Of a DNA stretch of 9,765 bases, positions 1 through 6,135 are shown piece after piece. Every line of letters starts with the position of its first letter. Position 1 is the stretch's first letter. Origin of the DNA: Lachnospiraceae bacterium. GTDB taxonomy: Bacteria > Bacillota > Clostridia > Lachnospirales > Lachnospiraceae. The position numbers were made by a program, and so were the translations under genes. Under the pieces are notes generated by a model, which saw only the letters and a list, made by a program, of their open reading frames with translations, was not told where the DNA came from and did no database searches. The DNA is taken from NCBI GenBank assembly GCA_017613225.1, contig JAGAEH010000196.1, positions 1 through 9,765 on the forward strand. Reading direction: 5' to 3'.

Positions 1-1
1 C

Positions 2-229
2 ATCGAGGAGTACGGCTGCCGTACCATCGATGAAGTGAAGCGCATCACCCGCGCCGGCATGGGCCCCTGCCAGGGCAGGACCTGCCGTCAGCTGATCGCT
101 CAGGAACTTGCCAGCTACTATCACATTCCGATGGAAGAAGTTCTTCAGCCTACTTTCCGTCCGCCGACGAAACCCATCTTCATGGGCACGCTGGCCGACG
201 CTTATGAGCCCGAAGGAGGAGAAGACTAA
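2..229 (+). CDS. BFD-like [2Fe-2S]-binding subunit of an FAD-dependent dehydrogenase (3' part)
   Basis: Only the last 75 codons are in the window; the reading frame is open from position 2, so the start lies upstream. The visible part carries the second half of a BFD-type (bacterioferritin-associated ferredoxin-like) [2Fe-2S] domain: the segment TRAGMGPCQGRTC supplies two cluster-ligating cysteines (codons at 68-70 and 83-85), and the first Cys pair would lie upstream. The proline-rich tail that follows (HIPMEEVLQPTFRPPTKPI) is usual for such subunits. In HcnA, opine oxidase and hydroxyproline dehydrogenase systems this small or fused iron-sulfur unit passes electrons between flavin subunits. 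The stop codon overlaps the next gene's ATG by one base (TAATG), and the GGAGG ribosome site of that gene lies inside this one, so the two are translationally coupled. The parent protein could be a small stand-alone ferredoxin-like subunit or the C-terminus of a larger flavoprotein; the window cannot tell. Confidence 0.85.
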   Translation: MEEYGCRTIDEVKRITRAGMGPCQGRTCRQLIAQELASYYHIPMEEVLQPTFRPPTKPIFMGTLADAYEPEGGED

Positions 230-1374
230 TGAAGAAAGCATATGATATTGTTGTCGTCGGCGGCGGTATCGTCGGATCTGCCATCGCTTTCGAGCTGGCA
301 AAGAGAGGCCTGAACAATACCCTGCTTATCGAGAAGAGATATCTCACCTCCGGTGCCACCGGACGCTGCGGCGCCGGTATCCGCCAGCAGTGGGGTTCCA
401 AGCTGAACGCCAGCATCGCCAAGGAGAGTACCGATCTCTTCGAGCACATGGAAGAATACACCGGCTACACCGGAAGCATCGAGCTCCATCAGGGCGGCTA
501 TCTGCTGGTAGCCTACACCGAGAAGGAGTGGGATCAGTTCCGCAAGAATCTGGCTGTCCAGCATGAACTGGGCATCGATTCCTACGAGGTCTCCCTGGCC
601 GATGCCAGAAAGATCAATCCTTATCTGAACACCGAAGGCATGTTCGGCGCCACCTTCTGCCAGAAGGACGGCCATGCCAACCCTCATCAGACCACCAACG
701 CCTACGCGCAGGGCGCCAAGAGAATGGGCGTGGACATCGCCACCTACACCACCGTTACCGGCTTCACCACCGCCAACGGAAAGATCACCGGCGTACAGAC
801 CGACAAGGGCTATGTGGAGTGCAAGTGCGTGATCAACGCCGCCAACACCCATGCTCCCGAGCTGGCTGCCATGGTGGGCGATGACATCCCCGTCACCCCC
901 GAGCGCCATCAGGCACTGGTCACCGAGCCCGTGGCTCCTCTGTTCGACCACATGGTCATGAGCTTCCACCGCAGCTACTACGTGCAGCAGACCCCTCACG
1001 GCAGCTTCGTCATGGGTATCGGCCCTCACGAAGAGCCCAGCCACAACTTCAACAGCAGCTGGCAGTTCTTAGAGCAGAACTGCGCCGTGATGTGCGAAGC
1101 CCTGCCCGTGCTGCGCAAGCTCCGCGTGGTCCGTCAGTGGGCCGGCCAGTACGACCTGAGCCCGGACCGCAGCCCCGTCATCGACGAGGCCGAGCAGGCC
1201 AAGGGCTTCTGGACCGTCTGCGGCTTCTCCGGCCACGGCTTCATGGTCGCCCCTCGTATCGGCATCCTGGTGGCCAACAAGATCGCCAACATGCCCGATT
1301 CGCTGGACATCAGCATCTTCTCCAAGAAGCGCTACGAGACCGGCGACATGCTGATCGAGCCGGCAGTCGTGTAA
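229..1374 (+). CDS. DAO-family FAD-dependent oxidoreductase (HcnC / sarcosine oxidase beta-like)
   Basis: This is a 381-residue flavoprotein of the D-amino-acid oxidase (DAO) superfamily, about the usual length for sarcosine oxidase beta, HcnC, opine oxidase B and dye-linked proline or hydroxyproline dehydrogenase subunits. Residues 5-20 form the Rossmann dinucleotide-binding strand-turn-helix with GGGIVG at 11-16, and E35 ends the second strand where the FAD adenosine ribose is bound. The segment DGHANPHQTTNAYAQGA (148-163) is the family's conserved substrate-domain helix. RQWAGQYDLSPDRSPVID (302-319) and CGFSGHGFMVAP (331-342) are the C-terminal FAD-contact motifs. No signal peptide or membrane segment is seen, so it should be cytoplasmic. 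The ATG follows GGAGG and overlaps the stop of the [2Fe-2S] subunit gene, which argues for one complex that oxidises an amine or amino acid (for example sarcosine, hydroxyproline, proline or an opine). The substrate cannot be read from the sequence. Inference: a further FAD/NAD(P) subunit is encoded upstream of the window. Confidence 0.9.
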   Translation: MKKAYDIVVVGGGIVGSAIAFELAKRGLNNTLLIEKRYLTSGATGRCGAGIRQQWGSKLNASIAKESTDLFEHMEEYTGYTGSIELHQGGYLLVAYTEKEWDQFRKNLAVQHELGIDSYEVSLADARKINPYLNTEGMFGATFCQKDGHANPHQTTNAYAQGAKRMGVDIATYTTVTGFTTANGKITGVQTDKGYVECKCVINAANTHAPELAAMVGDDIPVTPERHQALVTEPVAPLFDHMVMSFHRSYYVQQTPHGSFVMGIGPHEEPSHNFNSSWQFLEQNCAVMCEALPVLRKLRVVRQWAGQYDLSPDRSPVIDEAEQAKGFWTVCGFSGHGFMVAPRIGILVANKIANMPDSLDISIFSKKRYETGDMLIEPAVV

Positions 1375-1383
1375 AACAAAAAA

Positions 1384-1399
1384 GGCGGATCGCTCCGCC
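1384..1399 (-). terminator. Intrinsic terminator of the minus-strand cluster
   Basis: A 6-bp stem, GGCGGA/TCCGCC, closes a TCGC loop. Read on the minus strand it is followed by six T (complement of A1378-1383) and then GTTTT, as in a Rho-independent terminator. On the plus strand it is followed by A residues, so it should work only for the minus-strand transcript that ends with the DUF2974 gene. Confidence 0.7.
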
Positions 1400-1410
1400 A
1401 AAAAAAGAAG

Positions 1411-1439
1411 CGGTGCAGTCGAAAGGCTGCACCGTTTTT
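1411..1439 (+). terminator. Intrinsic terminator after the FAD oxidoreductase (probably bidirectional)
   Basis: An 8-bp perfect stem, CGGTGCAG (1411-1418) with CTGCACCG (1427-1434), extends through a T-G wobble and a C-G pair to a GAAA tetraloop (1421-1424). On the plus strand it is followed at once by TTTTT (1435-1439), ending the oxidoreductase transcript. On the minus strand the same stem is followed by CTTC and seven T, so it can also act on the opposing operon. Confidence 0.85.
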
Positions 1440-1446
1440 ACGTCTG

Positions 1447-2556
1447 TCATTTGTCGTCTTCTTCCTCTTCTCCCCTGTCGGTCAGGGCCTGGGTGCCGCT
1501 CTTGATCAGCTGCCCCGCCTGATGCAGCAGTTCGCGCCGCTGCTCCTTTTTCAGGTCTTTCAATGAGGAAAGCATCGCCGCGATGCTCCGCCACTTCTGT
1601 CCGCCGATCTCCTCCATCGTGTCCTTGCCGGTGGCCTCCAGCAGGGAGAAAACCACTTCCACGACGGACTGTCTGGTCTCATCGGCCATGCCGTCCAGCC
1701 AGTTGTCCACCGTCTGCTCCAGCCGCACGCTGCCCTTGGTCTCCTCCGCCTCCTCGAAGCGGTTGCGGCTGACGGACCAGGTAAAGGCGTTGTGCTGGGC
1801 CATGCCTTCCGCCGTACTGTTGATGATGCGGTGCTTGCAGCGGGTATCCAGCAGCCTTCCGAACAAGGAAGACTGCGGCAGGATGCTGAGGATCCGCTGC
1901 AGGATGCGGCCGAAGCCCTCCGATTCCAGGAACTCCTCCCGGAAGCCGGGGCCGTCGTTGGAATAGACCGTCAGGATCCTGCCCCGGACGTCATCGTCGC
2001 ACATGGCGCCGGCGTAGACTGCCAGATTCCCTCCCTTTGAGTGGCCGCCCACCATCAGCAGGCCGGGGACCTTTGCCCCCACCTCGTTCAGGTAGTCCTC
2101 CGCCAGCTTCTGCCCGCCTGTCGCGTCCTGATAGCTGAAGTCGAAGTCCTCCCGCCAGCCCACCAGCGTGTTGTCCGTGCCGCGGTAAGCCACGTAGGCG
2201 GTCCCGTCGGGCAGGTGGAAGGTCACCGCGGCGAACTGGACGGCGGCCTCTTTGTCGAACACCGTCTGATACCAGCTCAGCTTCACGTCCCGGAATCTCT
2301 CCCCCTGGGTCATCAGCTTCATCAGCAGCGGCGCCGGCGCGGTATAGCGCTTGCTCTCCGCCAGCTCCTCCTCCGTGTGCACGGCAAAAAAGGCGTCCTT
2401 CACCTCCTCCAGCGGTACCATGCAGCTGTTTTCATCCAGCCCCTCAAAGGGGGTGTAGACCAGCTGGGTCAGGATCAGGTTGTCCACTTCGTTAAAGGGG
2501 TCCACGGAGAAAGGAATGTCCCCCCGCCACTCCAGATAATCAAAAAGGTTTCCCAT
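1447..2556 (-). CDS. DUF2974 (Mbeg1-like) alpha/beta-hydrolase fold protein
   Basis: This 369-residue protein is of the DUF2974/Mbeg1-like family, lipase-like proteins common in Clostridia with no settled function. The sequence shows a lipase-3-style core: AYRGTDNTLVGWREDF (123-138) resembles the oxyanion-side strand and turn, GHSKGGN (171-177) is the nucleophile elbow with predicted Ser173, and YSNDGPGF (198-205) places Asp201 where the family keeps its conserved acid. A catalytic histidine is likely in the second half (one candidate is in AQHNAF), but I cannot assign it. The C-terminus is charged and predicted helical and ends in EEEEDDK; there is no signal peptide or membrane span. The ATG is preceded by AGAGGAG seven bases upstream. 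It lies 39 nt after the DUF1461 gene, is the last gene of the minus-strand cluster, and runs into the terminators. Hydrolase activity is inferred from the fold; the substrate is unknown. Confidence 0.88.
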   Translation of the reverse strand: MGNLFDYLEWRGDIPFSVDPFNEVDNLILTQLVYTPFEGLDENSCMVPLEEVKDAFFAVHTEEELAESKRYTAPAPLLMKLMTQGERFRDVKLSWYQTVFDKEAAVQFAAVTFHLPDGTAYVAYRGTDNTLVGWREDFDFSYQDATGGQKLAEDYLNEVGAKVPGLLMVGGHSKGGNLAVYAGAMCDDDVRGRILTVYSNDGPGFREEFLESEGFGRILQRILSILPQSSLFGRLLDTRCKHRIINSTAEGMAQHNAFTWSVSRNRFEEAEETKGSVRLEQTVDNWLDGMADETRQSVVEVVFSLLEATGKDTMEEIGGQKWRSIAAMLSSLKDLKKEQRRELLHQAGQLIKSGTQALTDRGEEEEDDK

Positions 2557-2595
2557 CAGTTCGCTCCTCTCATATTGTCAGATCTTAAGCCCTCT

Positions 2596-3228
2596 TCATG
2601 CCGCGGCTTTCTTCCGCGCCCGGGCCGCCAGGAAGCAGATGACGGCGCCGGCTGCCACCAGGCAGACGATCAGGATCATGCAGTGCATGAAAAAGCCGTC
2701 GGGCAGGATGGTGATGACCGGGTCGGTCCTGGCGTCAAAGATCCAGTAGTCATTGTGAAAGAATATCTTGTGAAAGAGCACGAAGAACTTGTCCCAGGCC
2801 ACGGCCACGAACAGACCCAGCGCCGTCGGGATCCCCAGGGTAATGATTCCCGCCGCCTTCAGGCTTTTGGAGCGGTCTTCCTTCCTCAAGATGATAAAGC
2901 AGAGGACCGCCGCGGCCAGGCTGGCCAGCCCCAGGATCTTCACGCCGGTGAACACGTGCTTCACGTCAGCGAAGTGGATCTTGCCGCCTTCGGACATGGG
3001 AAGGGTGGGCAGGGTCAGTTCATCTCCCTCCCAGCGCATCAGGAAATCCACCATCTCATCGTAGTTCAGCCGGATCTCCTCTTCGCTCATGCCGGTGCGT
3101 TCCACCATATCATAGTGATCGATGTCCCTGTAGTACAGCGGCTTGAAACAGATCACCGCGGTGACGGCCAGGCAGATGATAAACAGCGACAGGGCCACGC
3201 TGTACAGGACTTTTGCTGCTTTTTTCAT
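2596..3228 (-). CDS. DUF1461 / TIGR01906 family integral membrane protein
   Basis: This 210-residue membrane protein resembles the TIGR01906/DUF1461 family of Firmicutes. Four hydrophobic spans are visible at about 7-28, 95-115, 125-147 and 182-203, with a roughly 65-residue soluble loop after the first. That loop holds the acidic LNYDEMVDFLMRW stretch and the HFADVKHVF segment before the second span. The stretch LFHKIFFHNDYWIFDARTDP followed by VITILPDGFF (151-180) is the family's conserved aromatic signature. I chose the ATG at 3228 rather than the longer open frame to 3366: it has a strong GGAGGAG site eight bases upstream (complement of 3237-3243), gives the usual N-terminal KK-plus-hydrophobic start, and overlaps the dusB stop by 4 nt (ATGA). 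The upstream extension is Arg/Gly-rich and lies inside dusB. Function is unknown; the coupling to dusB shows co-expression, not a shared reaction. Confidence 0.85.
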   Translation of the reverse strand: MKKAAKVLYSVALSLFIICLAVTAVICFKPLYYRDIDHYDMVERTGMSEEEIRLNYDEMVDFLMRWEGDELTLPTLPMSEGGKIHFADVKHVFTGVKILGLASLAAAVLCFIILRKEDRSKSLKAAGIITLGIPTALGLFVAVAWDKFFVLFHKIFFHNDYWIFDARTDPVITILPDGFFMHCMILIVCLVAAGAVICFLAARARKKAAA

Positions 3229-4181
3229 GTAAAGAACTCCTCCACGGCCTCTTCCAGCGCTTCCATGGTCTCCAGGCTGTTTACCCGTTCCCGGAAGCCG
3301 GAGGCTCCGGGTCTTCCCGCGGAATACCAGGCCAGGTGCTTGCGCATCTCCCGGACGGCCACCCATTCGCCCTTGTCCCGGACCAGGCCCCGGGCGTGGG
3401 TAAGGATCACCCGGCGCATCTCTTCTCCCTCCGGCCGCGCCGGAACGGGCTCTCCGTTCAGCGCTGCGCGGATCTCCCGGAAGATCCAGGGGTTGCCTCT
3501 GGCGCCCCGGGCCGCCATGACGCCGTCCGCGCCGGTGTATTCGATCATCCGCAAGGCGTCCTCCGCGCTGAAGACGTCACCGTTTCCGATGACGGGAATG
3601 CTCACCGCCGCCTTTACCGCGGCAATGCAGTCCCAGTCGGCCTTTCCCGAATAGAACTGTTCCCTGGTGCGGCCGTGGACCGTCACTGCCGCCGCGCCGG
3701 CGCCCTCCGCCATCTTCGCGAACTCCGCCGCGTTGACGTGGGCCGCGTCAAAACCCTTGCGGAATTTGACCGTCAGCGGCACCTTCAGGCGCTTTGCCAT
3801 GGTGCTGATGATCCGCTCCGCCAGGGGCAGGTCCGTCATCAGGTAGGAGCCCTCCCGGTTTCCCACCACTTTGGCCACAGGGCAGCCCATGTTTACGTCG
3901 ATGATGTCAAAGCGCTCCTCCAGGGTCTGGGCCATGTCCGCCATCAGTTCCGGCTCGCTGCCGAACAGCTGCGCCGCGGCCAGCGTCTCTTCCGGCGCCC
4001 GGGCCAGCAGGGCCTCCGTGGTCCTGTTTTTGTAGTACATGGCCTTGGCGCTGACCATCTCGGTGCAGGTCACGTCCGCGCCGAATTCCCTGCACAAAAC
4101 ACGATATGGCAGGTCTGTCACACCTGCCATCGGTCCCAGGAACACCGGTCTGTCTGTTAATGTAAGGTTCCCCAGCCGCAT
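3225..4181 (-). CDS. dusB: tRNA-dihydrouridine synthase, DusB type
   Basis: This 318-residue FMN enzyme reduces uridines in the tRNA D-loop to dihydrouridine using NADPH, and acts in the cytoplasm. The N-terminal LGPMAGVTDLPYR (15-27) is the FMN-binding start of the TIM barrel. DVNMGCPVAKV (95-105) contains the catalytic proton donor Cys100. TVKFRKG (137-143) gives the FMN-contact Lys139, and VHGRTREQFYSGKADW (168-183) the conserved HGRTR. IGNGDVFS (198-205) and MAARGARGNPWIFREI (222-237) make the phosphate-binding end of the barrel; the latter has Ala-Ala where many DusB proteins have Ile-Gly. The helical tRNA-binding domain follows from about 245 and includes HLAWYSAGRPGA. Length and order match DusB-type proteins (the nifR3 lineage). 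The ATG has GGAG upstream and comes three bases after the small membrane gene's stop; its own stop overlaps the DUF1461 start. Confidence 0.96.
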   Translation of the reverse strand: MRLGNLTLTDRPVFLGPMAGVTDLPYRVLCREFGADVTCTEMVSAKAMYYKNRTTEALLARAPEETLAAAQLFGSEPELMADMAQTLEERFDIIDVNMGCPVAKVVGNREGSYLMTDLPLAERIISTMAKRLKVPLTVKFRKGFDAAHVNAAEFAKMAEGAGAAAVTVHGRTREQFYSGKADWDCIAAVKAAVSIPVIGNGDVFSAEDALRMIEYTGADGVMAARGARGNPWIFREIRAALNGEPVPARPEGEEMRRVILTHARGLVRDKGEWVAVREMRKHLAWYSAGRPGASGFRERVNSLETMEALEEAVEEFFT

Positions 4182-4184
4182 CCG

Positions 4185-4487
4185 CTATCTCCACAGCAGA
4201 TAGATGCCCGCCGCCGTCAGAACCAGGCAGATCAGGGCCAGCACCAGAAAGACGATGCCCCAGCCCACCTGCCGTTTGCTGCTCCGCGTCTTTTTGCGGA
4301 AGCGGTCCACCATCTCCACCGCGTTGCTGACAGCCGCCGCGAAGAAGACGATGGGAATGTATTTGAGGTCCCACAGGATCAGCGTGAGGATCAGCACCGC
4401 CACGCAGATGATGCAGGCGCAGAGCTGAATGATGCGGTAAGTCCGCTGCCAGCCCGGGGACAGATCTCCGAATCGTATCTCAGCCAT
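4185..4487 (-). CDS. Small three-span membrane protein of unknown function
   Basis: I do not recognise the family. The 100-residue product begins with a short polar stretch (AEIRFGDLSPGWQRTYR). Hydrophobic segments follow at about 19-40 (IIQLCACIICVAVLILTLILWD), 43-60 and 75-98, with a strongly basic loop between the second and third (DRFRKKTRSSKRQ, 61-73). By the positive-inside rule this loop should face the cytoplasm, putting the N-terminus outside or in the second span's turn. There are no obvious catalytic residues. It is certainly positioned like a real gene: its ATG abuts the tadA stop with no gap (TAAATG), its stop lies three bases before the dusB ATG, and the protein has a coherent membrane pattern. 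The ribosome site is weak (purine-rich AAAGAGACGG), consistent with translational coupling to tadA. Confidence 0.85.
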   Translation of the reverse strand: MAEIRFGDLSPGWQRTYRIIQLCACIICVAVLILTLILWDLKYIPIVFFAAAVSNAVEMVDRFRKKTRSSKRQVGWGIVFLVLALICLVLTAAGIYLLWR

Positions 4488-4979
4488 TTATCGTTCCGTC
4501 TCTTTTTCCAGTTTCAGGCGCAGCCGCAGATCCTTGAAAAAGGCCTGCAGCAGATCCCTGCACTCCTGCTCCAGCACGCCTCTTGTGATCTCCACCTGGT
4601 GGTTGAACTCCTTCATCTGCAGCAGGTTCAGAATGGATCCGGCGCAGCCCGCCTTGGGGTTCATGGCCCCGATCACCACTCTGTCGATGCGGGACTGGAC
4701 GATGGCGCCGCTGCACATCTGGCAGGGCTCCAGCGTCACATAGAGGGTGCAGCCCTCCAGCCGCCAGTCCCCCAGCTTTTTGCTGGCCCTGTCGATGGCC
4801 GCGATCTCCGCGTGGGCCAGGGTGGTCTTCTTCGTGTTGCGGCGGTTATAGCCCCGTGCCACGATCTGTCCGTCTTTGACGATCACGCAGCCCACGGGCA
4901 CCTCACCCAGGGCAGACGCCCTCTTCGCGAGGGCGACGGCCTTTTTCATGTAGTATTCGTCCGAACCCTTTATGATCAT
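4488..4979 (-). CDS. tadA: tRNA-specific adenosine-34 deaminase
   Basis: This 163-residue zinc deaminase converts adenosine to inosine at the wobble position of tRNA-Arg(ACG), letting one tRNA read CGU, CGC and CGA. The cytidine-deaminase fold motifs are complete: HAE at 56-58 (zinc ligand His56, proton shuttle Glu58) and PCQMC at 85-89 (zinc ligands Cys86 and Cys89). The N-terminal helix YYMKKAVALAKRA and the GEVPVGCVIVKDGQIVARGYN strand pair match bacterial TadA, as does AIVQSRIDRVVIGAMNPKAG, which separates it from guanine deaminases. The ATG overlaps the trpS stop by 4 nt (ATGA) with no strong ribosome site, so its translation probably depends on trpS. An alternative start at Met11 would remove the conserved first helix and is unlikely. 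Confidence 0.96.
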   Translation of the reverse strand: MIIKGSDEYYMKKAVALAKRASALGEVPVGCVIVKDGQIVARGYNRRNTKKTTLAHAEIAAIDRASKKLGDWRLEGCTLYVTLEPCQMCSGAIVQSRIDRVVIGAMNPKAGCAGSILNLLQMKEFNHQVEITRGVLEQECRDLLQAFFKDLRLRLKLEKETER

Positions 4980-6064
4980 TTGGCGTACTTCGCCGCCGCG
5001 TCCGCCAGCATCTCTTCGTTGTCGAAGTAGTTGATCTTCATGGCGTTCTTAACGCGGTCCAGCGTGGCCGCAGCCTTCTTTTCCGCGGCGATGCTGCCCT
5101 GATGCAGGATCTCGTACACTTCCGGGATCTTCTTTTCGTATTCCCCACGTCTGGCCCGGATCGGCGCCAGCGTCTCCAGCATCACCTTGTTCAGGAACTT
5201 CTTGACCTTCACGTCGCCCAGTCCGCCGCGGCGGTAGTGGGCTTTCAGTTCCTCCAGGTTCGCGTAGTCCGGCAGGAATTCCGCAAAGTATTCATCCTTG
5301 CAGAAAGCGTCCAGATAGGTGAACACGGTGTTGCCCTCCACCTGGCCCGGATCCTGCACCCGCAGGTGGTTCGGGTCGGTGAACATGCTCATGACCTTGG
5401 TGCGGATCTCCTCTTCCGTGTCCGCCAGATAGATGCAGTTGCCAAGGGACTTGCTCATCTTGGCCTTGCCGTCCGTGCCCGGCAGCCGCAGGGCCGCCTT
5501 GTTGGAAGGCAGCAGGATCTCCGGCTCCACCAGGGTCTCCCCGTAGACGGAGTTGAACTTGCGGACGATCTCGCGGGTCTGCTCCAGCATGGGTTCCTGG
5601 TCCTCTCCCGCAGGCACCGTGGTGGCGTCAAAGGCCGTGATGTCCGATGCCTGGCTGATGGGATAGGTGAAGAAGCCCACCGGGATGCTGGACTCGAAAT
5701 TGCGCATCTGGATCTCGCTCTTCACCGTGGGGTTGCGCTGAAGGCGGGATACCGTCACCAGGTTCATGTAGTAGAAAGTCAGCTCCGTCAGCTCCGGGAT
5801 CTGGGACTGGATCAGGATCGTCACCTTGTTCGGATCCAGGCCGACGCCCAGATAGTCCAGCGCCACTTCCATGATGTTGTTGCGCACCTTCTCCGGATGC
5901 TCGGCGTTGTCCGTCAGCGCCTGGGCGTCCGCGATCATGATGTAGATCTCGTCAAATTTGCCGGAATCCTGCAGCTCCACACGGCCCCGCAGCGATCCCA
6001 CGTAGTGTCCGATATGCAAACGGCCCGTGGGCCGGTCTCCTGTCAAAATGATCTTCTTGTTCAT
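4976..6064 (-). CDS. trpS: Tryptophanyl-tRNA synthetase, type II clade
   Basis: This 362-residue class Ic synthetase charges tRNA-Trp in the cytoplasm. The ATP-binding signatures are HIGH at 17-20 within GDRPTGRLHIGHYVGS and KMSKS at 202-206 within GTDGKAKMSKSLGN. The tryptophan pocket segments YYMNLVTVSRLQRNPTVKSE (98-117) and FFTYPISQASDITAF (131-145) are intact, and the anticodon-binding part contains GGLGDVKVKKFL and LAPIRARRGEYEK. From memory of the family, GDRPTG and GGLGDVKVK mark the clade of Deinococcus radiodurans TrpRS II and the streptococcal enzymes, as opposed to the Bacillus/E. coli form with its SG.QPSG..TIGNY start. Members of that clade have been linked to indolmycin tolerance in actinomycetes; that is not predicted here. 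AGGAGG lies seven bases before the ATG. A promoter sits in the 71-nt gap after rho, and no T-box leader fits there. Confidence 0.97.
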   Translation of the reverse strand: MNKKIILTGDRPTGRLHIGHYVGSLRGRVELQDSGKFDEIYIMIADAQALTDNAEHPEKVRNNIMEVALDYLGVGLDPNKVTILIQSQIPELTELTFYYMNLVTVSRLQRNPTVKSEIQMRNFESSIPVGFFTYPISQASDITAFDATTVPAGEDQEPMLEQTREIVRKFNSVYGETLVEPEILLPSNKAALRLPGTDGKAKMSKSLGNCIYLADTEEEIRTKVMSMFTDPNHLRVQDPGQVEGNTVFTYLDAFCKDEYFAEFLPDYANLEELKAHYRRGGLGDVKVKKFLNKVMLETLAPIRARRGEYEKKIPEVYEILHQGSIAAEKKAAATLDRVKNAMKINYFDNEEMLADAAAKYAK

Positions 6065-6070
6065 GATAAA

Positions 6071-6077
6071 ACCCTCC
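6071..6077 (-). promoter_or_regulatory. Strong ribosome binding site of trpS
   Basis: The minus strand reads AGGAGGG followed by TTTTATC and the ATG at 6064. This near-perfect anti-16S match fixes the trpS start, which begins with the expected MNKKIILTGDRPTG. Confidence 0.8.
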
Positions 6078-6087
6078 TGAAAGGTTG

Positions 6088-6116
6088 ATTTTAAAACGCT
6101 CCTTCGCTTCCGTCAA
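6088..6116 (-). promoter_or_regulatory. Sigma-A type promoter for trpS and downstream genes
   Basis: On the minus strand TTGACG (6116-6111) and TAAAAT (6093-6088) are separated by exactly 17 bases; each differs from the consensus at one position. A start about seven bases on would leave a leader of only some 15-20 nt before the trpS ATG. The site lies in the rho-trpS gap, so trpS to the DUF2974 gene can be transcribed independently of rho. Confidence 0.7.
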
Positions 6117-6135
6117 GCCCTGTCCGCGGTCCGGA

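Noticed and set aside
226..1044. A 272-codon open frame on the minus strand
   Set aside because: It is entirely antisense to the FAD oxidoreductase, whose motifs are unmistakable; the Gly/His/Val-rich product looks like a shadow translation.
3229..3366. N-terminal extension of the DUF1461 protein by 46 residues
   Set aside because: The extension is Gly/Arg-rich, overlaps dusB, and the internal ATG at 3228 has a strong GGAGGAG site and a 4-nt overlap typical of coupled genes.
2041..3654. A 537-codon open frame on the plus strand
   Set aside because: It is antisense to the DUF2974, DUF1461 and dusB genes, is rich in His/Gln/Arg/Pro typical of a GC-rich shadow frame, and has no domain signature or ribosome site.
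6065..6135. T-box riboswitch or terminator between rho and trpS
   Set aside because: The gap is too short for a T-box, no specifier loop or T-box sequence is seen, and the CCGCGG-containing segment forms no hairpin with a T run.
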